A stretch of DNA of 64,000 bases from contig WOFQ01000015.1 of NCBI GenBank assembly GCA_012184525.1, positions 620,001 through 684,000 on the forward strand. The letters run 5' to 3'. The translations under genes were made by a program, and so were the position numbers. This document shows positions 1-10,903 of the stretch, piece by piece (position 1 is the first letter of the stretch; each line of letters opens with the position of its first letter). The notes beneath the pieces were generated by a model. The model made no database searches, was not told the DNA's origin, and saw nothing but the letters and a program-made list of their open reading frames with translations. The DNA is from Xenoacremonium recifei (taxonomy: Eukaryota; Ascomycota; Sordariomycetes; Hypocreales; Nectriaceae).

Positions 1-868
1 CAAATTGGAGCCATTGCTCACCCTCTGGCCACATCTCAGCCAAGTAGATGCACTGGCCCTTACCACTTAGGCTAGTCACAAGCGCTCGGTACTGGTCATT
101 GATAGTTCCCTGGTTCGCCTCGCCATTTGCATTTGTGGTGGGAATAAGGGTAGATAACATGATGCACGTCTCAGACATGCCGTCAGCACCCCAAAGCGCG
201 GAGAGAATGTTGTTCATGCGATCTCCTGCAGTAGACGGATTGACTGGGTCATTGGCGTCGTTAGTTCCTGCGTTGATAATCACGATATTAGGCTATACTC
301 CAGTTAGCATGATTCTACAGCAGTCTTCCAGTATTGGAGTCAATAGATATACCTTGAATCCTGTTGAGTGTGGTACACGTGCCAAGACTTGGGTCAAGAC
401 ATCCCCTGGTACAGCCTCGTGCTCCTAGAACCCATGTCAATCATGAGCAGAAAATCCACGAAGCAAAGTTGCGACATGGTCTACCATAGTGCCTCCAAAT
501 AAGCTTCCAACCATGTCCACATCATAACCGTCCAGCCTCAGAGCATCCCTAAGCGGCTTTCGACAACTATAAAAGTAAGCAAACCACAGGGCTTAACGCG
601 TAGAGCAGCTTGTTTACCCGTTGCCAGTTGTAGATCCAGTGCCACTCATGATAGAAGCGCCAACCGATAGAATACGCAAAGGTACCTTGTCTCGCTTGTC
701 TAAATCCGGCTGCATACGACTTGCAATGCCCATCTCTGTGAAGGGATTGCTTGCAGTAAACAGTTCGTCATTGTCGTTGGATGAGGTAGGCAGAGCTGAG
801 GCAGTCCCCAGTAAGACAAAGGGGAACACCGAGGCAGTAAGCAAAACCGTCTTTTTCCAACTCTCCAT
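1..868 (-). CDS. Secreted SGNH/GDSL hydrolase (3' end outside window)
   Basis: Serine esterase or lipase of the SGNH superfamily, partial at the left edge. The ATG at 868 starts a hydrophobic signal peptide (VLLTASVFPFVLLGTASA). After about 60 residues comes the block I motif LRILSVGASIMSG, where the usual GDS reads GAS and the Ser nucleophile is kept. Block III NAGTND follows at about 265-285. Four exons can be read on the minus strand: about 618-868, 485-567, 353-424 and 1-292. They are separated by 50-60 bp introns with GTAAAC, GTAGAC and GTATAT donors; the second has a GATTGAC branch point. Splicing removes the in-frame stops and joins GTM to EHEAVPGD, which fits the family. The distal catalytic D-x-x-H would lie beyond the edge. 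Substrate is unknown; a carbohydrate or lipid esterase is likely. Confidence 0.8.
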
Positions 869-2271
869 CTTGGCCAGTTTTACTTGCGGTTTGCTGAAAG
901 ACAGCTTGCCCGGGAAGAGAAGGCTTGATGTCAGCGATATTAGAGGGTCGTCGTTGGGTTTTATTCCGGTACAAAACGCAGCCTACGCACATCAGATCTT
1001 CCTACCCAGCTCCGCGCACTAGCAATACAAGGCTTGTCAGTCTAGTTAAAAGATTGACCCTCACGTTGAAGGGATCGTTGGTTTTGCCGAGACTAAATCG
1101 GGACTTTGGAAAATTAGCCTTCTTAGCGTTATATCTAAGGTTGTTCTCGCGTGCCTATCTGCGACCGCAAGATTACATAGGGGAGCAGTCGACCCCCTTC
1201 TAGCGTCTCATGTGCCACAGGTCTTGAAGACATGTGACAACAACATGTATATATCCACATGCGCCTGTGAGTGGCGATTAGTGTTAAGCACAAGTGGCGG
1301 AAGTATATTATCATCCGTCTCTATTTTTCCACCAGACAAATCATTCTCACTTAGGGGCTTTTCGCAACTGTCGGCGCGGTGGCATGTCTAGTTCCGGGAA
1401 TATGGCTCTTGGGTTTAAACGATGACCTTTTTTTTTAGTAAAGCATCACGTCTATGATCTTCCCAGGAGAAATCAGAGCGCCGGTTCATTATTCGGTCGA
1501 ATACATGGTTAATCCTAGCAAGACTCGAGTCTCATGTCTATTTGCTGAGAAAGGTCAAGTTGTTCGCATCCCAAACAACGCTACGGCCCCTCGGGAGCAG
1601 TATAAGGAGGTCTCCAACATGTAAGTTTATTCAAGTGGCCAGAAAAGGAAGCTTTTATTTTCTCAGGATAAATTTGCATGAGATAAGGGCAACCTGGCCA
1701 CGTTTGGTACTCTGGTATCCATGTCGATGTTACAACGCTTCAGCGAAATTACGCTAACGGATCACGCGAGCGGATACTAAAATTGGCAAAAGTTCCCAGG
1801 TTAAAGTCATAAATTTAAAGCGCCGTGTGTTCTAGCCTCAATCTTACGACAACCATAAATTTAGGGTGATATGATTCTGCACACTATCTTGAGTCCCGGA
1901 GTCGCCGAGTCCAGGCTTGCTTTGCGTACCTAAATCTGTCAATGCTTTCGATAAGCTATGAGATAAAGCACGACAAAGTTCGAAAGCAAAGCCTGCGATA
2001 TTAGCTATATACATGCCAGCGGGGAAAATCAAATCAAGGCAAGTCTCCGGACCTCGCGTAAGCCTCATAGACTATACAATCTGGCACTCTTTCTTTGGTT
2101 ACGGAGCGCTGCCTCGTTAGGGGCTTCTATATTAAAGGAAATAGGAATGAGCGCCATCGCAACTTCTCCTACGAGGAAGACGGGACGTAAAAAGCCAAGC
2201 ACTATCTTGGATGTGTCTGAAGTAGAACGGAGCAGGTATAGAGCTATCATCCAACCCCAAGACCTCTTCTT
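869..2271. other. Intergenic, no supported gene
   Basis: It holds the promoter of the SGNH hydrolase and the 3' flank of the HET gene. Short open frames here have no recognisable domain. The only stretch worth noting is 2065-2250 on the minus strand, which continues the HET reading frame past its stop (see findings). Confidence 0.5.
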
Positions 2272-3888
2272 TCACTCTACTGCGCGTCCTTGGAGCTGGA
2301 CTTCGCCGTCAAAGCCACCTGGAGCTGGGATCAAGGATACGTGCAAAGATGATTGGTTGCTGCGTGTCCTCCGCTTTGCAGCTAGGATAACATAGGAGTT
2401 GCCGGGGATCCTTGAGATAGCCCTATCAGACTCTTCTTGGTTCGACTTTAACCCCCATATTTCGTCAGAAAGTGTTTTCAGTGGAATTCCTGGTTTGTAG
2501 TTGCGTATTCGGCACGCCCAAGACCCGTGAAATAGGCTAACAGCAACAACAAATTGGTGAACAGCAGGGCCATTTTCTACTCCAAGAACAAATGTAAAAA
2601 ACTCAGGGCAAGCCGCTATATGTAATTCGGTCCCTAGTGAGCCATCTTCGCGTTCTTCGAAGCTACACTCAGGGTAAACGTCAAGCATCGCAAGACGCTC
2701 TTTCTTTATAGACTTCAAATAAAGTTTGAAGTCCAAGATTTGCATCGGGATGCTAGGGATTGATAAGTCCGAAAATGGCTCCATGCACAGGGACTCAAGG
2801 TGGAAGGCTGCCAAATCATCCTCGTTGCCGAGCACCTCGACATAGCCAGTTCTTGCCCGATAAACTTCGTCGCCCATCTTCATTAACCTCAGGCAAACGA
2901 GTCTGCCCCGATGTGTCATGTTCAACCAGGCCAGCCAAGAGCCGTCCCCAGACGGCTTATTAACGTACAGACTCATTCGGAGTCCGCGTGGGGTGATCTC
3001 TGGGGCAACAGGGGATTGTGGGTTTGATGTGTCGGGCCTTTCCAGAGGTAGCAGATCTGAATACTTGCAAAACTCGCCCGCCTGACTAGGAACCCCATCT
3101 GTGGGGAAACAATGAGGAGAATCGCAGAGCATGCCAGCTGCGTCGTGAAAAGTGGTTGAGATCCATAGAAACAGGCTGTAGTCTACTTCCCGTTTCATGA
3201 TTTCGTCCTGGAGACGCATGAATGCTCTGCTGCCCTCGCCGTATAGCAAGGGCATATGGATGCCGAAGAGACCCAAAAGGCAGTAGGCCATATCTTCGGA
3301 TCTTGTCGTATTTCGCTTCGATGCCCAAGACAGCCTCTCTGCTACGGAGAACCGTCTAGGTTGTTTCTTCTGTAAAAGCACAGATCTCGGTATTGATGTG
3401 ATCTCCGAGATAGATTCTTGAAGACTCCATTTCGTCCCTAATTCAGTCCAATTCTCCGCATAAAACTCAACGTCTCGTGGGGCAATCAACTCTTGAAGAC
3501 ACCATCCCCGCGTAAACCATCGAGCATTTTGGAAAGAATGTTTGTTTAGAAATGGGTCCAGAGGGGGCACATCGTACAGATGCACGTAACAAACGTCGGC
3601 ATTTCGGTACCATCTGTACATGGAGTTGATGGCTTCAGAGAGCTCGGCGCTGGATGATTTATCGATACAACAGGTGTCAATCCATACCCATTGAATGTCG
3701 TCCCGCGCGGCTTGGGCACAGCATCCCTTCAGCTTTGAGAAGCCTTTCAGATGTTGAAAGTGGCGAAGCTGGATATCGTTGAGAGTGACCTCTTCAGAAC
3801 TCCAAGTGTGTGATAAGATGGCGTAAGGGGGGACTTTGTCACCGACGAACTCCACGAGCTCAAAGTCTGTGGAACTAAGCAGGCGCAT
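2272..3888 (-). CDS. HET-domain heterokaryon incompatibility protein, 538 aa
   Basis: Single-exon fungal HET protein. The domain occupies roughly residues 20-220 and shows the classic blocks: AILSHTW at 23-29, WVWIDTCCIDK at 67-77, RGWCLQELIAP at 127-137, and further on RLSWASKRNTTRSEDMAYCLLGLFG and PLLYGEG. Such proteins trigger growth arrest or cell death when incompatible alleles meet. Many paralogues are of unknown specificity, and no NACHT, WD40 or ankyrin region follows here. The C-terminal 300 residues are not recognisable. The start at 3888 puts the domain near the N terminus, as usual in this family. No intron is needed. The frame reopens directly after the stop and runs on for 69 codons, so the C terminus may be a shortened form. 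Confidence 0.92.
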   Translation of the reverse strand: MRLLSSTDFELVEFVGDKVPPYAILSHTWSSEEVTLNDIQLRHFQHLKGFSKLKGCCAQAARDDIQWVWIDTCCIDKSSSAELSEAINSMYRWYRNADVCYVHLYDVPPLDPFLNKHSFQNARWFTRGWCLQELIAPRDVEFYAENWTELGTKWSLQESISEITSIPRSVLLQKKQPRRFSVAERLSWASKRNTTRSEDMAYCLLGLFGIHMPLLYGEGSRAFMRLQDEIMKREVDYSLFLWISTTFHDAAGMLCDSPHCFPTDGVPSQAGEFCKYSDLLPLERPDTSNPQSPVAPEITPRGLRMSLYVNKPSGDGSWLAWLNMTHRGRLVCLRLMKMGDEVYRARTGYVEVLGNEDDLAAFHLESLCMEPFSDLSIPSIPMQILDFKLYLKSIKKERLAMLDVYPECSFEEREDGSLGTELHIAACPEFFTFVLGVENGPAVHQFVVAVSLFHGSWACRIRNYKPGIPLKTLSDEIWGLKSNQEESDRAISRIPGNSYVILAAKRRTRSNQSSLHVSLIPAPGGFDGEVQLQGRAVE

Positions 3889-4452
3889 CGCGGCCTTTCA
3901 GGGAGGGTAAAAAATGGGAGGAGGCATTCCAGACCAGGTACGTAAAGGTGATGTCCGAGACGCGTTGGCTATCAAAATACGGGGCTGAATCGCGGTGGCG
4001 TTCAACATGTGACTCAGGTAAAACACTAAGGTACATAGTTCGTTGGCTCTAAACCGCATTTCGTTCTTTGGTTATCATCCCGGAGGCCCCTGATTGGGTA
4101 GCAGTCAAGATACGGGTTCGGTGTTAACCTACCCTATATCAATTGCTCGTCGAAACATCATTTTTTCATCCGTAAGTACAGGGGTGTTATGTTATTAAAG
4201 TTACAAGATATTAATACCCAAAAGAATACCTTAACTCTAAATTAACCAAAAAGTCCAAGAAAATAGTAACTGGGGCTAGTTCCAGGCGTTTTTACACTGG
4301 TAGCCTTTCGCTTAAAATTCTTCGTGCTAAGAGCCAATGTTGCGCTGGCGCTTCTACCCCGCCCTCGGTGTATCAACGAACTTTTTCAAATTCTATTCTC
4401 GACCCAACAACCCAATAATGCCTCGATATGTGCATTAAGGAGCGCCTAGGCT
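3889..4452. other. Intergenic, AT-rich in the middle
   Basis: HET promoter side and carboxylesterase 3' flank. The stretch around 4140-4270 is clearly AT-rich with no open frame of note. I see no gene or repeat. Confidence 0.5.
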
Positions 4453-6251
4453 TTACAGGGCCTTCAAAAGAGCCTCGCCACCACCCGTAGCGCTACAGGA
4501 CGTGTCATACATGTTCCCTGGAGCAAAATCGACCTGGACGGAGTTCTCCCGCGCTATCCTCACTAGTGTCTCCTCTTCCTCTACGTATAGTGGCCAGCCT
4601 AACTCCAGCAAGCCGTTGGCTGGATCCTTAGCAAAAGCAACAAAAGCCTTTTGCATGTATTTACTAATGATATTTTGTTCGGCCGTGTTCTCTCCGAGGA
4701 AATCTGTCGTGCCGAAAACCATGGGAACGTCACCTTTTCAGACCAGATTTATTAGTTTGTCACTATGAAGCAAGGCGGAAGGATACATACTCGCGTGATA
4801 GGCACGTAACCAAGGTAAAGGATTTTGGTTTGGAAAGTCGCCGAAATAGCGATATCGCCAAATGGGCGTCTTGTGCTGTTGCCGAGCTCGTGCTGCCTTT
4901 GCTGCCGGACAGATGAACATCCCATTAGACAAAGCGTCGATAATCTCTTGATCTGGAGCATCGCCAGTGTAGGGCTTGTACAAGGATGCAAACTCGTTGT
5001 CGCAATTGCCTATAACTTGTGGCTGGGAAGTATAAGAAAACATGAACGATAGAATGGAGTAGGAGCAAGAAAGGAGAACACATACTAGCTGTGAGTACAG
5101 TCCTCTCTGTTGCAAGTCTGTGTAGTTCGAAAAGCTCGTTTGGTTGTCCGCTTGTGGCTGAAAGTTGAGAATTTTGCCGCCGTGTTCCGCTGGATTGTAT
5201 TTATTTAGGACCTCCATGATCTTCTCAGGATGAACTTTCTGCATGCAATCGAAAACCGTATCTTTTTCTCCGGAGCAGCCAACCTTCTGAGCTACAAAAG
5301 TGAAATTGGTCGTGTCTTTGGGGTCAGCTGACAGCTCCCCTTGGCCAGACATCATGATGTATCCCTTTACAAGGGGATCGTGAGCCCAGGCATAGATGTA
5401 CTTATCAACTTGAGTGCTACCTGCGGAGTTGCCGAATAGAATCATCCGATTTGGATCACCTCCGAAATGTACGATGTTGTTTCGCACCCATTCAACACCG
5501 GCGCGCACATCGAGGAAACCTGGGTTAAGATTTCTACCATCGAGAGCCTCTGCTCTAGGGAAGCCGAAGATGGAGACGCGATAGCTGCTTGTTGTTAGCC
5601 CTGCCTGGATGACTGCACTTGAGATATCCCGTAAATGGCATACTTTATTGAGACAACGATAACATCGTCGTGGTCCGCCACAAGACGAGTGCCGTCCATG
5701 TATCTCTCCGAGCTGTCGCCCGTCATCAACGCACCACCGTGGATCCAGATCATGACGGCCGCCTTAGGATTCTTGTCTGCTTCTAAGCCGGCACTGTAAT
5801 TGTATCTACGCGACCAGATATCCAATGTGAGGCAATCCTCGGACTCGGTGACATAAGATGGTGAGTTAAAGCCCTCATTTTCTCTGTAAAACGACGGCGC
5901 GCCAGTATCATGTTGAAAACAGCGAAAGCCGAATCTGGTGGCATCGATAACATCTGCAGTAGGCGCCTTGCTTACAGGTGGACGAAATCGGTGTTTCCCA
6001 ATGGGCGGCTCAGCGAAAGGAATTCCCAGAAACTGGCGCACATTGGGCTTCTCTGGTGATACCGCTCCTTGAATGGTGAAAAGTGACGTTGCGACCAAGA
6101 GGTCATCGAGGCATGCCGCCACGTCGTTCTGATGGGACGGAATCCCATCCGAGAGGGGAATCTGGCCTATCTCATCGCCACTATGCGCCTGGCCCCCCTG
6201 CGCAGCAAGCAACGCTGCACAGAGGAGGGGCAAAACTGACGAGACAAACAT
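4453..6251 (-). CDS. Secreted type-B carboxylesterase/lipase, 539 aa
   Basis: Alpha/beta-hydrolase of the carboxylesterase type-B (cholinesterase-like) family, probably secreted, hydrolysing carboxylic esters. A signal peptide (LPLLCAALLAAQGGQAHS) starts at 6251. Four exons: 5644-6251, 5086-5584, 4791-5022 and 4453-4733. Introns are 59, 63 and 57 bp; the middle one keeps frame even if retained. Splicing restores the family motifs VVSINYRVSIFGF and YHASDVPMVFG. Visible motifs are GIPFAEPPIGKHRF, SEDCLTLDIW, the oxyanion loop WIHGGA, the nucleophile elbow FGNSAGS (Ser256; the usual E before Ser is N), the acidic residue in GNCDNEF, and the catalytic His in YHASD. The full triad is therefore present and the length is normal. 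The gene looks intact. Substrate cannot be told from sequence. Confidence 0.92.
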
Positions 6252-7031
6252 TGATGGATGGTGGGCACGCTTAACGATATCCTGGTGATTCTAATCGCTT
6301 CAGCCCAAAGCCCCAGTCAAGGGAGATGAGAGGGCCTGGAATGTTGAAGAGATCCGAGTCTCGAACACGAGTTTGAGTTGCTGGTATAAGTATTTTTGAG
6401 CTAGCGACGAGGTCGAGGCAATTCGTGAGCCCTCGATGAAGCACACGCGCATCATTAGATCGTAGACAGAGAGGGTTAAGAAGGGTATGGATACCCGGCG
6501 GCGGCGTTAGCGGACTCCCTTAGCAGATGCCGCAGATGGTAATGAATCAGCGCTGTTCCGAACAGCCGGACGCGTGCTATTGTTGGCTCGACCGACCCAA
6601 CCTAGAGTTCCGCGTGCCACATCCAATGATCGGATTCGAGCTACCTCCCCGAACCATTGGAAGGTCTACTGACTCATTAACGCTGCCCGCCATCTCGTTC
6701 TCATTCTAGCTCTTGACCGGGGGTTCTCGCCCGCCCGCCCTCACCACACATACCCCAGCTTTCCCTGAAGCACCGCTATCAGCGCTAAAGGGGAGCCCCA
6801 GAAACCTAGACTCCGGGGTATGGGGGGGAAAGCTGGAACGGAGTTTGCGGGGTCTTCTGTATATCTAGGCCCGGTGGCCGCTCCGTCGATCACCAACTTC
6901 CATCAAGTTGATCGTCTTCTGCATGACTATCGCACTGGTTGCTGAGACTTGCGACGCCGTCACTCACTTGTGTCTTCTTTATACCCACAGTTTCCCTTAC
7001 CAAGAAGAGAAGAGCGGTAACCACCAACACA
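6252..7031. other. Divergent promoter region, carboxylesterase / MFS pump
   Basis: Shared upstream region of two divergent genes. It contains GC-rich blocks with C- or G-runs near 6720-6840 (CCCCAG, GGGGAG, CCCCGAAC) that resemble carbon-catabolite (CreA-type) sites, but this is weak. No gene. Confidence 0.4.
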
Positions 7032-9169
7032 ATGGCTGATCTTCAAGAGAAGCCTGCCACGGAGCACGAAAGTGTTGTCCTTGGCGACACGGACATGGAC
7101 ATCGAGTCTCCCGAGGCTCGCGGTGTTCAAGCTGAGGTCATCCCAGAGCGATACTGGTGGTCGTTTCGCTTCCTCGGATCTACTGCTGCCATTGTTCTGC
7201 TTGCCGTCTCCCTTTACATCGGCTCAGCCATGCCAGCCAGCTTTCTCACGGTCATCAACGAGGACCTCGGTCCATCGCCAATCTACATCTTTGTTACTAC
7301 CGCTGGGTCTCTCGTTACCGGCGTCGGAGTCCTCCTTGTCGGCCGTCTCGGCGACATTATCGGTCGTCGTTACTTCCTGATCGGCGGACAACTTATCGGC
7401 GTGATTGCTGCCATCGTCATGGCCAAAGCCACCTCAATGAACATGCTCATCGTCGGCTCAGCCATCTCAGGCTTTGCTGCGACGGTGCAGCTCACGTTCC
7501 CCTACGTTATCCAAGAGCTTGTTCCTAACAAGCACAGAGGATACGCCCAAGCCGTCATGATTGTTGGTGTGTTGCCTTTTGCCGGCTTCGGCCCAGTGAT
7601 TGCACGGAGATTGATTGTGGATACAACCCTTGGCTGGCGATGGGTGTATTGGATGAATGTCAGTATTTGCCTTCACCGGATACTGATGTCAGTTGAACTT
7701 ACGCATATATGCATAGGCTATCGTTTGCGGTGTTTCTGCCATACTGCTCACACTATGCTACTTCCCGCCGACGCTTCACCAATTGCACTCCCGCCTCGAC
7801 TGGAAGAAGGAGCTGAAGATGCTGGACTATGGTGGCATCATTCTATACGTCGCAGGCCAACTATTACTACTCCTTGCCCTAGCATGGGGTGGGGCTGCCT
7901 ACTCATGGACCGACGCCCATGTTCTGGCCACTCTGATTCTTGGCTGCGTGCTTCTCATTGCCTTCGGATTCTACGAGGCACTTATGCCTCTTGAGCAACC
8001 GCTACTACCTGTGAAGATCCTCAAGAACGTTAGCTACATTTCTATTGTCATCGTGTAAGCCACACCCCTACTCACCCCCCGACAGATCTCTGACTTACTT
8101 GAACAGGGCGAGTGTTGGTCAGATGGTGTTCATGGCTCTCGCTGTGCTTTGGCCACAGCAGGTCGCCGCTTTGTACAGCACGAATCAACTGTCAGTATAA
8201 TTACCTAGCGCCATTGACTGGTGATAATAGAAGAATTTGAACTGACCAAACTTCTCAGCACTATCGGATGGATGTCGGTACGTGTTTTACAATGGAGAGC
8301 ATCACGACCCCAGTATACGTTGCTAACAGCCGGTTTCTTTGCCTCTAGTGCACATCAGGTCTGGCGCTTGCCATGGGTGAAATTATCTTGGGCCCTTTGC
8401 TAAAGCCGCTGGGCCACGCAAGGGCACAACTAATCATCTCATGTGCGTCGATGACCGCTTTCCTTGGAGGACTAGCGGCATGCACTCAACATACACAGGC
8501 TATGGGCATTGCTGTATGCAACCCCCACTCATAGTCCGTGACGAATTGTCATGCTAATAAACGACATAGTTCACTATCCTTTGTGGTTTCTTCAGTGGCT
8601 GGATGGACCTTGTCACGCTCGTTGCCAACGGTCTGGTGAACGAGCCCCAAAATCTTGGGTTGGCCAACGGCTTCTTGGGCTCAGTGAAAAACACCGTGGG
8701 AACCGTATCAGGTATTTATCTCCTAAGAATATGCCAAACCAATACTCATTCTCCTGCAGTGACAATCTACGTGACCATTCTAGAACGCCGTCTTGCAGCC
8801 AATCTTCCCAGAGACGTAGCAAAGGCAGCTGTTGGAGCTGGCCTGTCTGCGAGCGCAGTACCAGCTGCCCTTGGGGCTCTCAGCAACGGAACTGCAGCCG
8901 CAATGGAAGCTGTTCCTGGGATGACAACTGCTATTGAAGTCGCCATTGCAGGCAGTGTCAAGACAGCTTACTCTCAGAGCTTCAGCACTGTGTACCTCGC
9001 CTCACTTGCCTTCGGTGGAATCGCCGTGATTGCTTCGTTCTTCACAAGCGACATTGACAAGCATTTAACCAACTACGTCAGTCGCCGAATTGGTGGAACA
9101 GTTGCCACTACCGAGGTACCTGAGGAAGCCACAATTAAGCACGGAGCTGAAGTCGATGGAGAATACTAA
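7032..9169 (+). CDS. MFS transporter, TRI12 (trichothecene efflux/siderophore) type, 594 aa
   Basis: Fourteen-helix-type major facilitator of the TRI12 family, exporting toxins or drugs or moving siderophores at the plasma membrane. The ATG at 7032 (MADLQEK) was chosen over the upstream frame start at 6939 because the sequence before it is not conserved in type. Seven exons: 7032-7658, 7717-8054, 8107-8190, 8259-8277, 8349-8513, 8570-8711 and 8760-9169. The fourth exon is only 19 nt. Motifs: PERYWWSFRFLGS just before helix 1, SFLTVINEDLGPSP after it, and the MFS motif A-like GRLGDIIGRR. The spliced frame is open throughout and helices alternate as expected. Downstream on the same strand is a DapA-family gene; a functional link is possible but not shown. 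The cargo is unknown. Confidence 0.9.
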
Positions 9170-10006
9170 GTTGTAATATAATTTGCTGAACAGATGGTCA
9201 TGCTTCTGCTGCGGAATTAAGGTTATCTACGTACACCCTATTTTACTGATTCATGGGTTCAGTGATTGTTGACGGCGATGAAATTTAAAGGAAAACATAT
9301 TTCGACCCAGTCCCTGTACGTTTGATCTATTGGCCGATACCGACATAATAACAGAAGCCAAAATGAAGATGCGCTCGACTTGAAGCGGAAACGTAGCGGC
9401 CATTATCCAGTCCCCATGCACCGTGAAGAAACTTACACGAATGCAAGGTCAGGAACGGGGCTGGAATTTAATTTCTAGAGGATTGGGGAACAGCGTCTGG
9501 ACTAGCAATAGGGTGTCTACTTTTTATAATGCGGGCTGTTTCAACAAGCATAGAAATCCCTTTCGCTACTTTGGGTTTGATGTGGAGGTGCATCTATTTG
9601 GTAGGACGGATATCGCAACTAGTTAGTAAATAGATCAATCCGGCAAGTCCAAGAGAAAAGCGCCTTCTACCTACATGGTTGTTTTGTCAGAATGCTCCTG
9701 CGCAAGGGTTGAACTCATTGCTGGAACCGACTCTCCGCGGCAGACGTGGGCAAAAGTCTCTCAGAGCGAAGTCGCGCGATTTCATTCTGTAAGTAACCAA
9801 GCTACGAACCAAGTGAGACGAATGTCCGAGGGCGGAAGCGTAGTTACTATAAAGTAGCTTCAGGACATCCACGACACATATAATCAAGACAATCCGGCTA
9901 GAAATACTCTAGACTTCTATAACAAATATTCAACATTTCGAACAAACCAGATCTATTCCTCAAACTCATTTCCTCCCACTATTCATTATTCATCTCAATC
10001 GCCGAA
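9170..10006. other. Intergenic, promoter of the DapA-family gene
   Basis: No supported gene. The last 100 bases before 10007 are pyrimidine- and A-rich (repeats of TTCATT, CCTCCC), typical of a fungal core promoter and leader. Confidence 0.4.
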
Positions 10007-10903
10007 ATGGGTAAAGATCTTTCAGGAATTATGGCGGCCACCATCACGCCCTTCAACGATGATGGTTCCGTTGACCTTGCAGGCCTCGAGACCCATGTCA
10101 ATCGTCTGATTTCTGCGGGCGTCCATGGCCTTGTCCCTGGCGGCAGCACCGGGGAGTTCACCGCCTTGACCACCCAGGAGCGTAAGCAATCGCTTGAGTC
10201 CGTCATCAAAGCTGCGGCTGGACGAGTCCCTGTCGTTGCTGGTGTCGGTGACCTCACTACACCACGAACGGTGGAACTTGCAGTCCATGCGGCTAGGGCC
10301 GGCGCTGACGCTCTAATGGTTGTTCCCCCTTATTATGAAGGTCCGAATATGGCACAGCTTCGAGAGTTTCTATCCGAAATTTGTAAAGCAAGCGGCTTGC
10401 CTATTATGTATTATAATATTCCTTCAGCTAGTGGTGTCAACCTGAGCCCGAAGGAGATTGCTAGCCTGACCGACTGCGGCGTTAAGTGGCTCAAAGATAC
10501 TTCCGGTAGCGGTCCAGCGCTGACGGAGCTGCTGTTCAGTCTGGATGATAGGATCACGGCTTTTAACGGGTGGGATACTCTGACTTTCTACGGGCTTGCA
10601 GCTGGCGCTAAGGGTGCAATTTGGGGTGCCGTTAACGTCATTCCCGAGCTTTCTGTCGAGCTCTGGGATGCTCTCGCCGTCAAGGCCGACTTGAAGCGAG
10701 GCCGTGAGATCTGGGCCAAGATCTGGCCTATCGTCGATTTCTTTGACCAGCACCACTACACATCGGGAGTGAAGACAGGCATGGAATTACGAGGATGGAA
10801 GACAGGTGGTGTACGGAAGCCTTGGGCGCTGCTTGAGCCCGAGCACGCCAAACAGCTCGCCGGACTTCTCCAGGTTGCTAATGTTCCTCTGGCACAAGCA
10901 TGA
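10007..10903 (+). CDS. Dihydrodipicolinate synthase / N-acetylneuraminate lyase family aldolase, 298 aa
   Basis: Class I TIM-barrel aldolase or lyase of the DapA/NanA family, intronless and full length. Pyruvate-type substrates bind as a Schiff base to Lys163 in the motif WLKDTSG. Tyr136 in YYNIPSASG is the proton-relay Tyr, and GGSTGE (45-50) binds the carboxylate. Fungi lack the lysine diaminopimelate route, so it is more likely a catabolic 2-keto-3-deoxy sugar-acid aldolase or dehydratase, or a lyase of related acids. An MFS pump lies upstream, a class II aldolase lies across the gap on the other strand, and the dead 2-hydroxyacid oxidase comes next. This context also points to organic- or sugar-acid metabolism, but the specific substrate is inference. 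Confidence 0.93.
   Translation: MGKDLSGIMAATITPFNDDGSVDLAGLETHVNRLISAGVHGLVPGGSTGEFTALTTQERKQSLESVIKAAAGRVPVVAGVGDLTTPRTVELAVHAARAGADALMVVPPYYEGPNMAQLREFLSEICKASGLPIMYYNIPSASGVNLSPKEIASLTDCGVKWLKDTSGSGPALTELLFSLDDRITAFNGWDTLTFYGLAAGAKGAIWGAVNVIPELSVELWDALAVKADLKRGREIWAKIWPIVDFFDQHHYTSGVKTGMELRGWKTGGVRKPWALLEPEHAKQLAGLLQVANVPLAQA

Noticed and set aside
48..428. Plus-strand open frame at the left edge
   Set aside because: It is antisense to the SGNH hydrolase exons, whose family motifs are clear.
6720..6840. Apparent inverted repeat of CATACCCC and AGCTTTCCC blocks
   Set aside because: The two blocks are inverted but in swapped order, so no stem of useful length can form.
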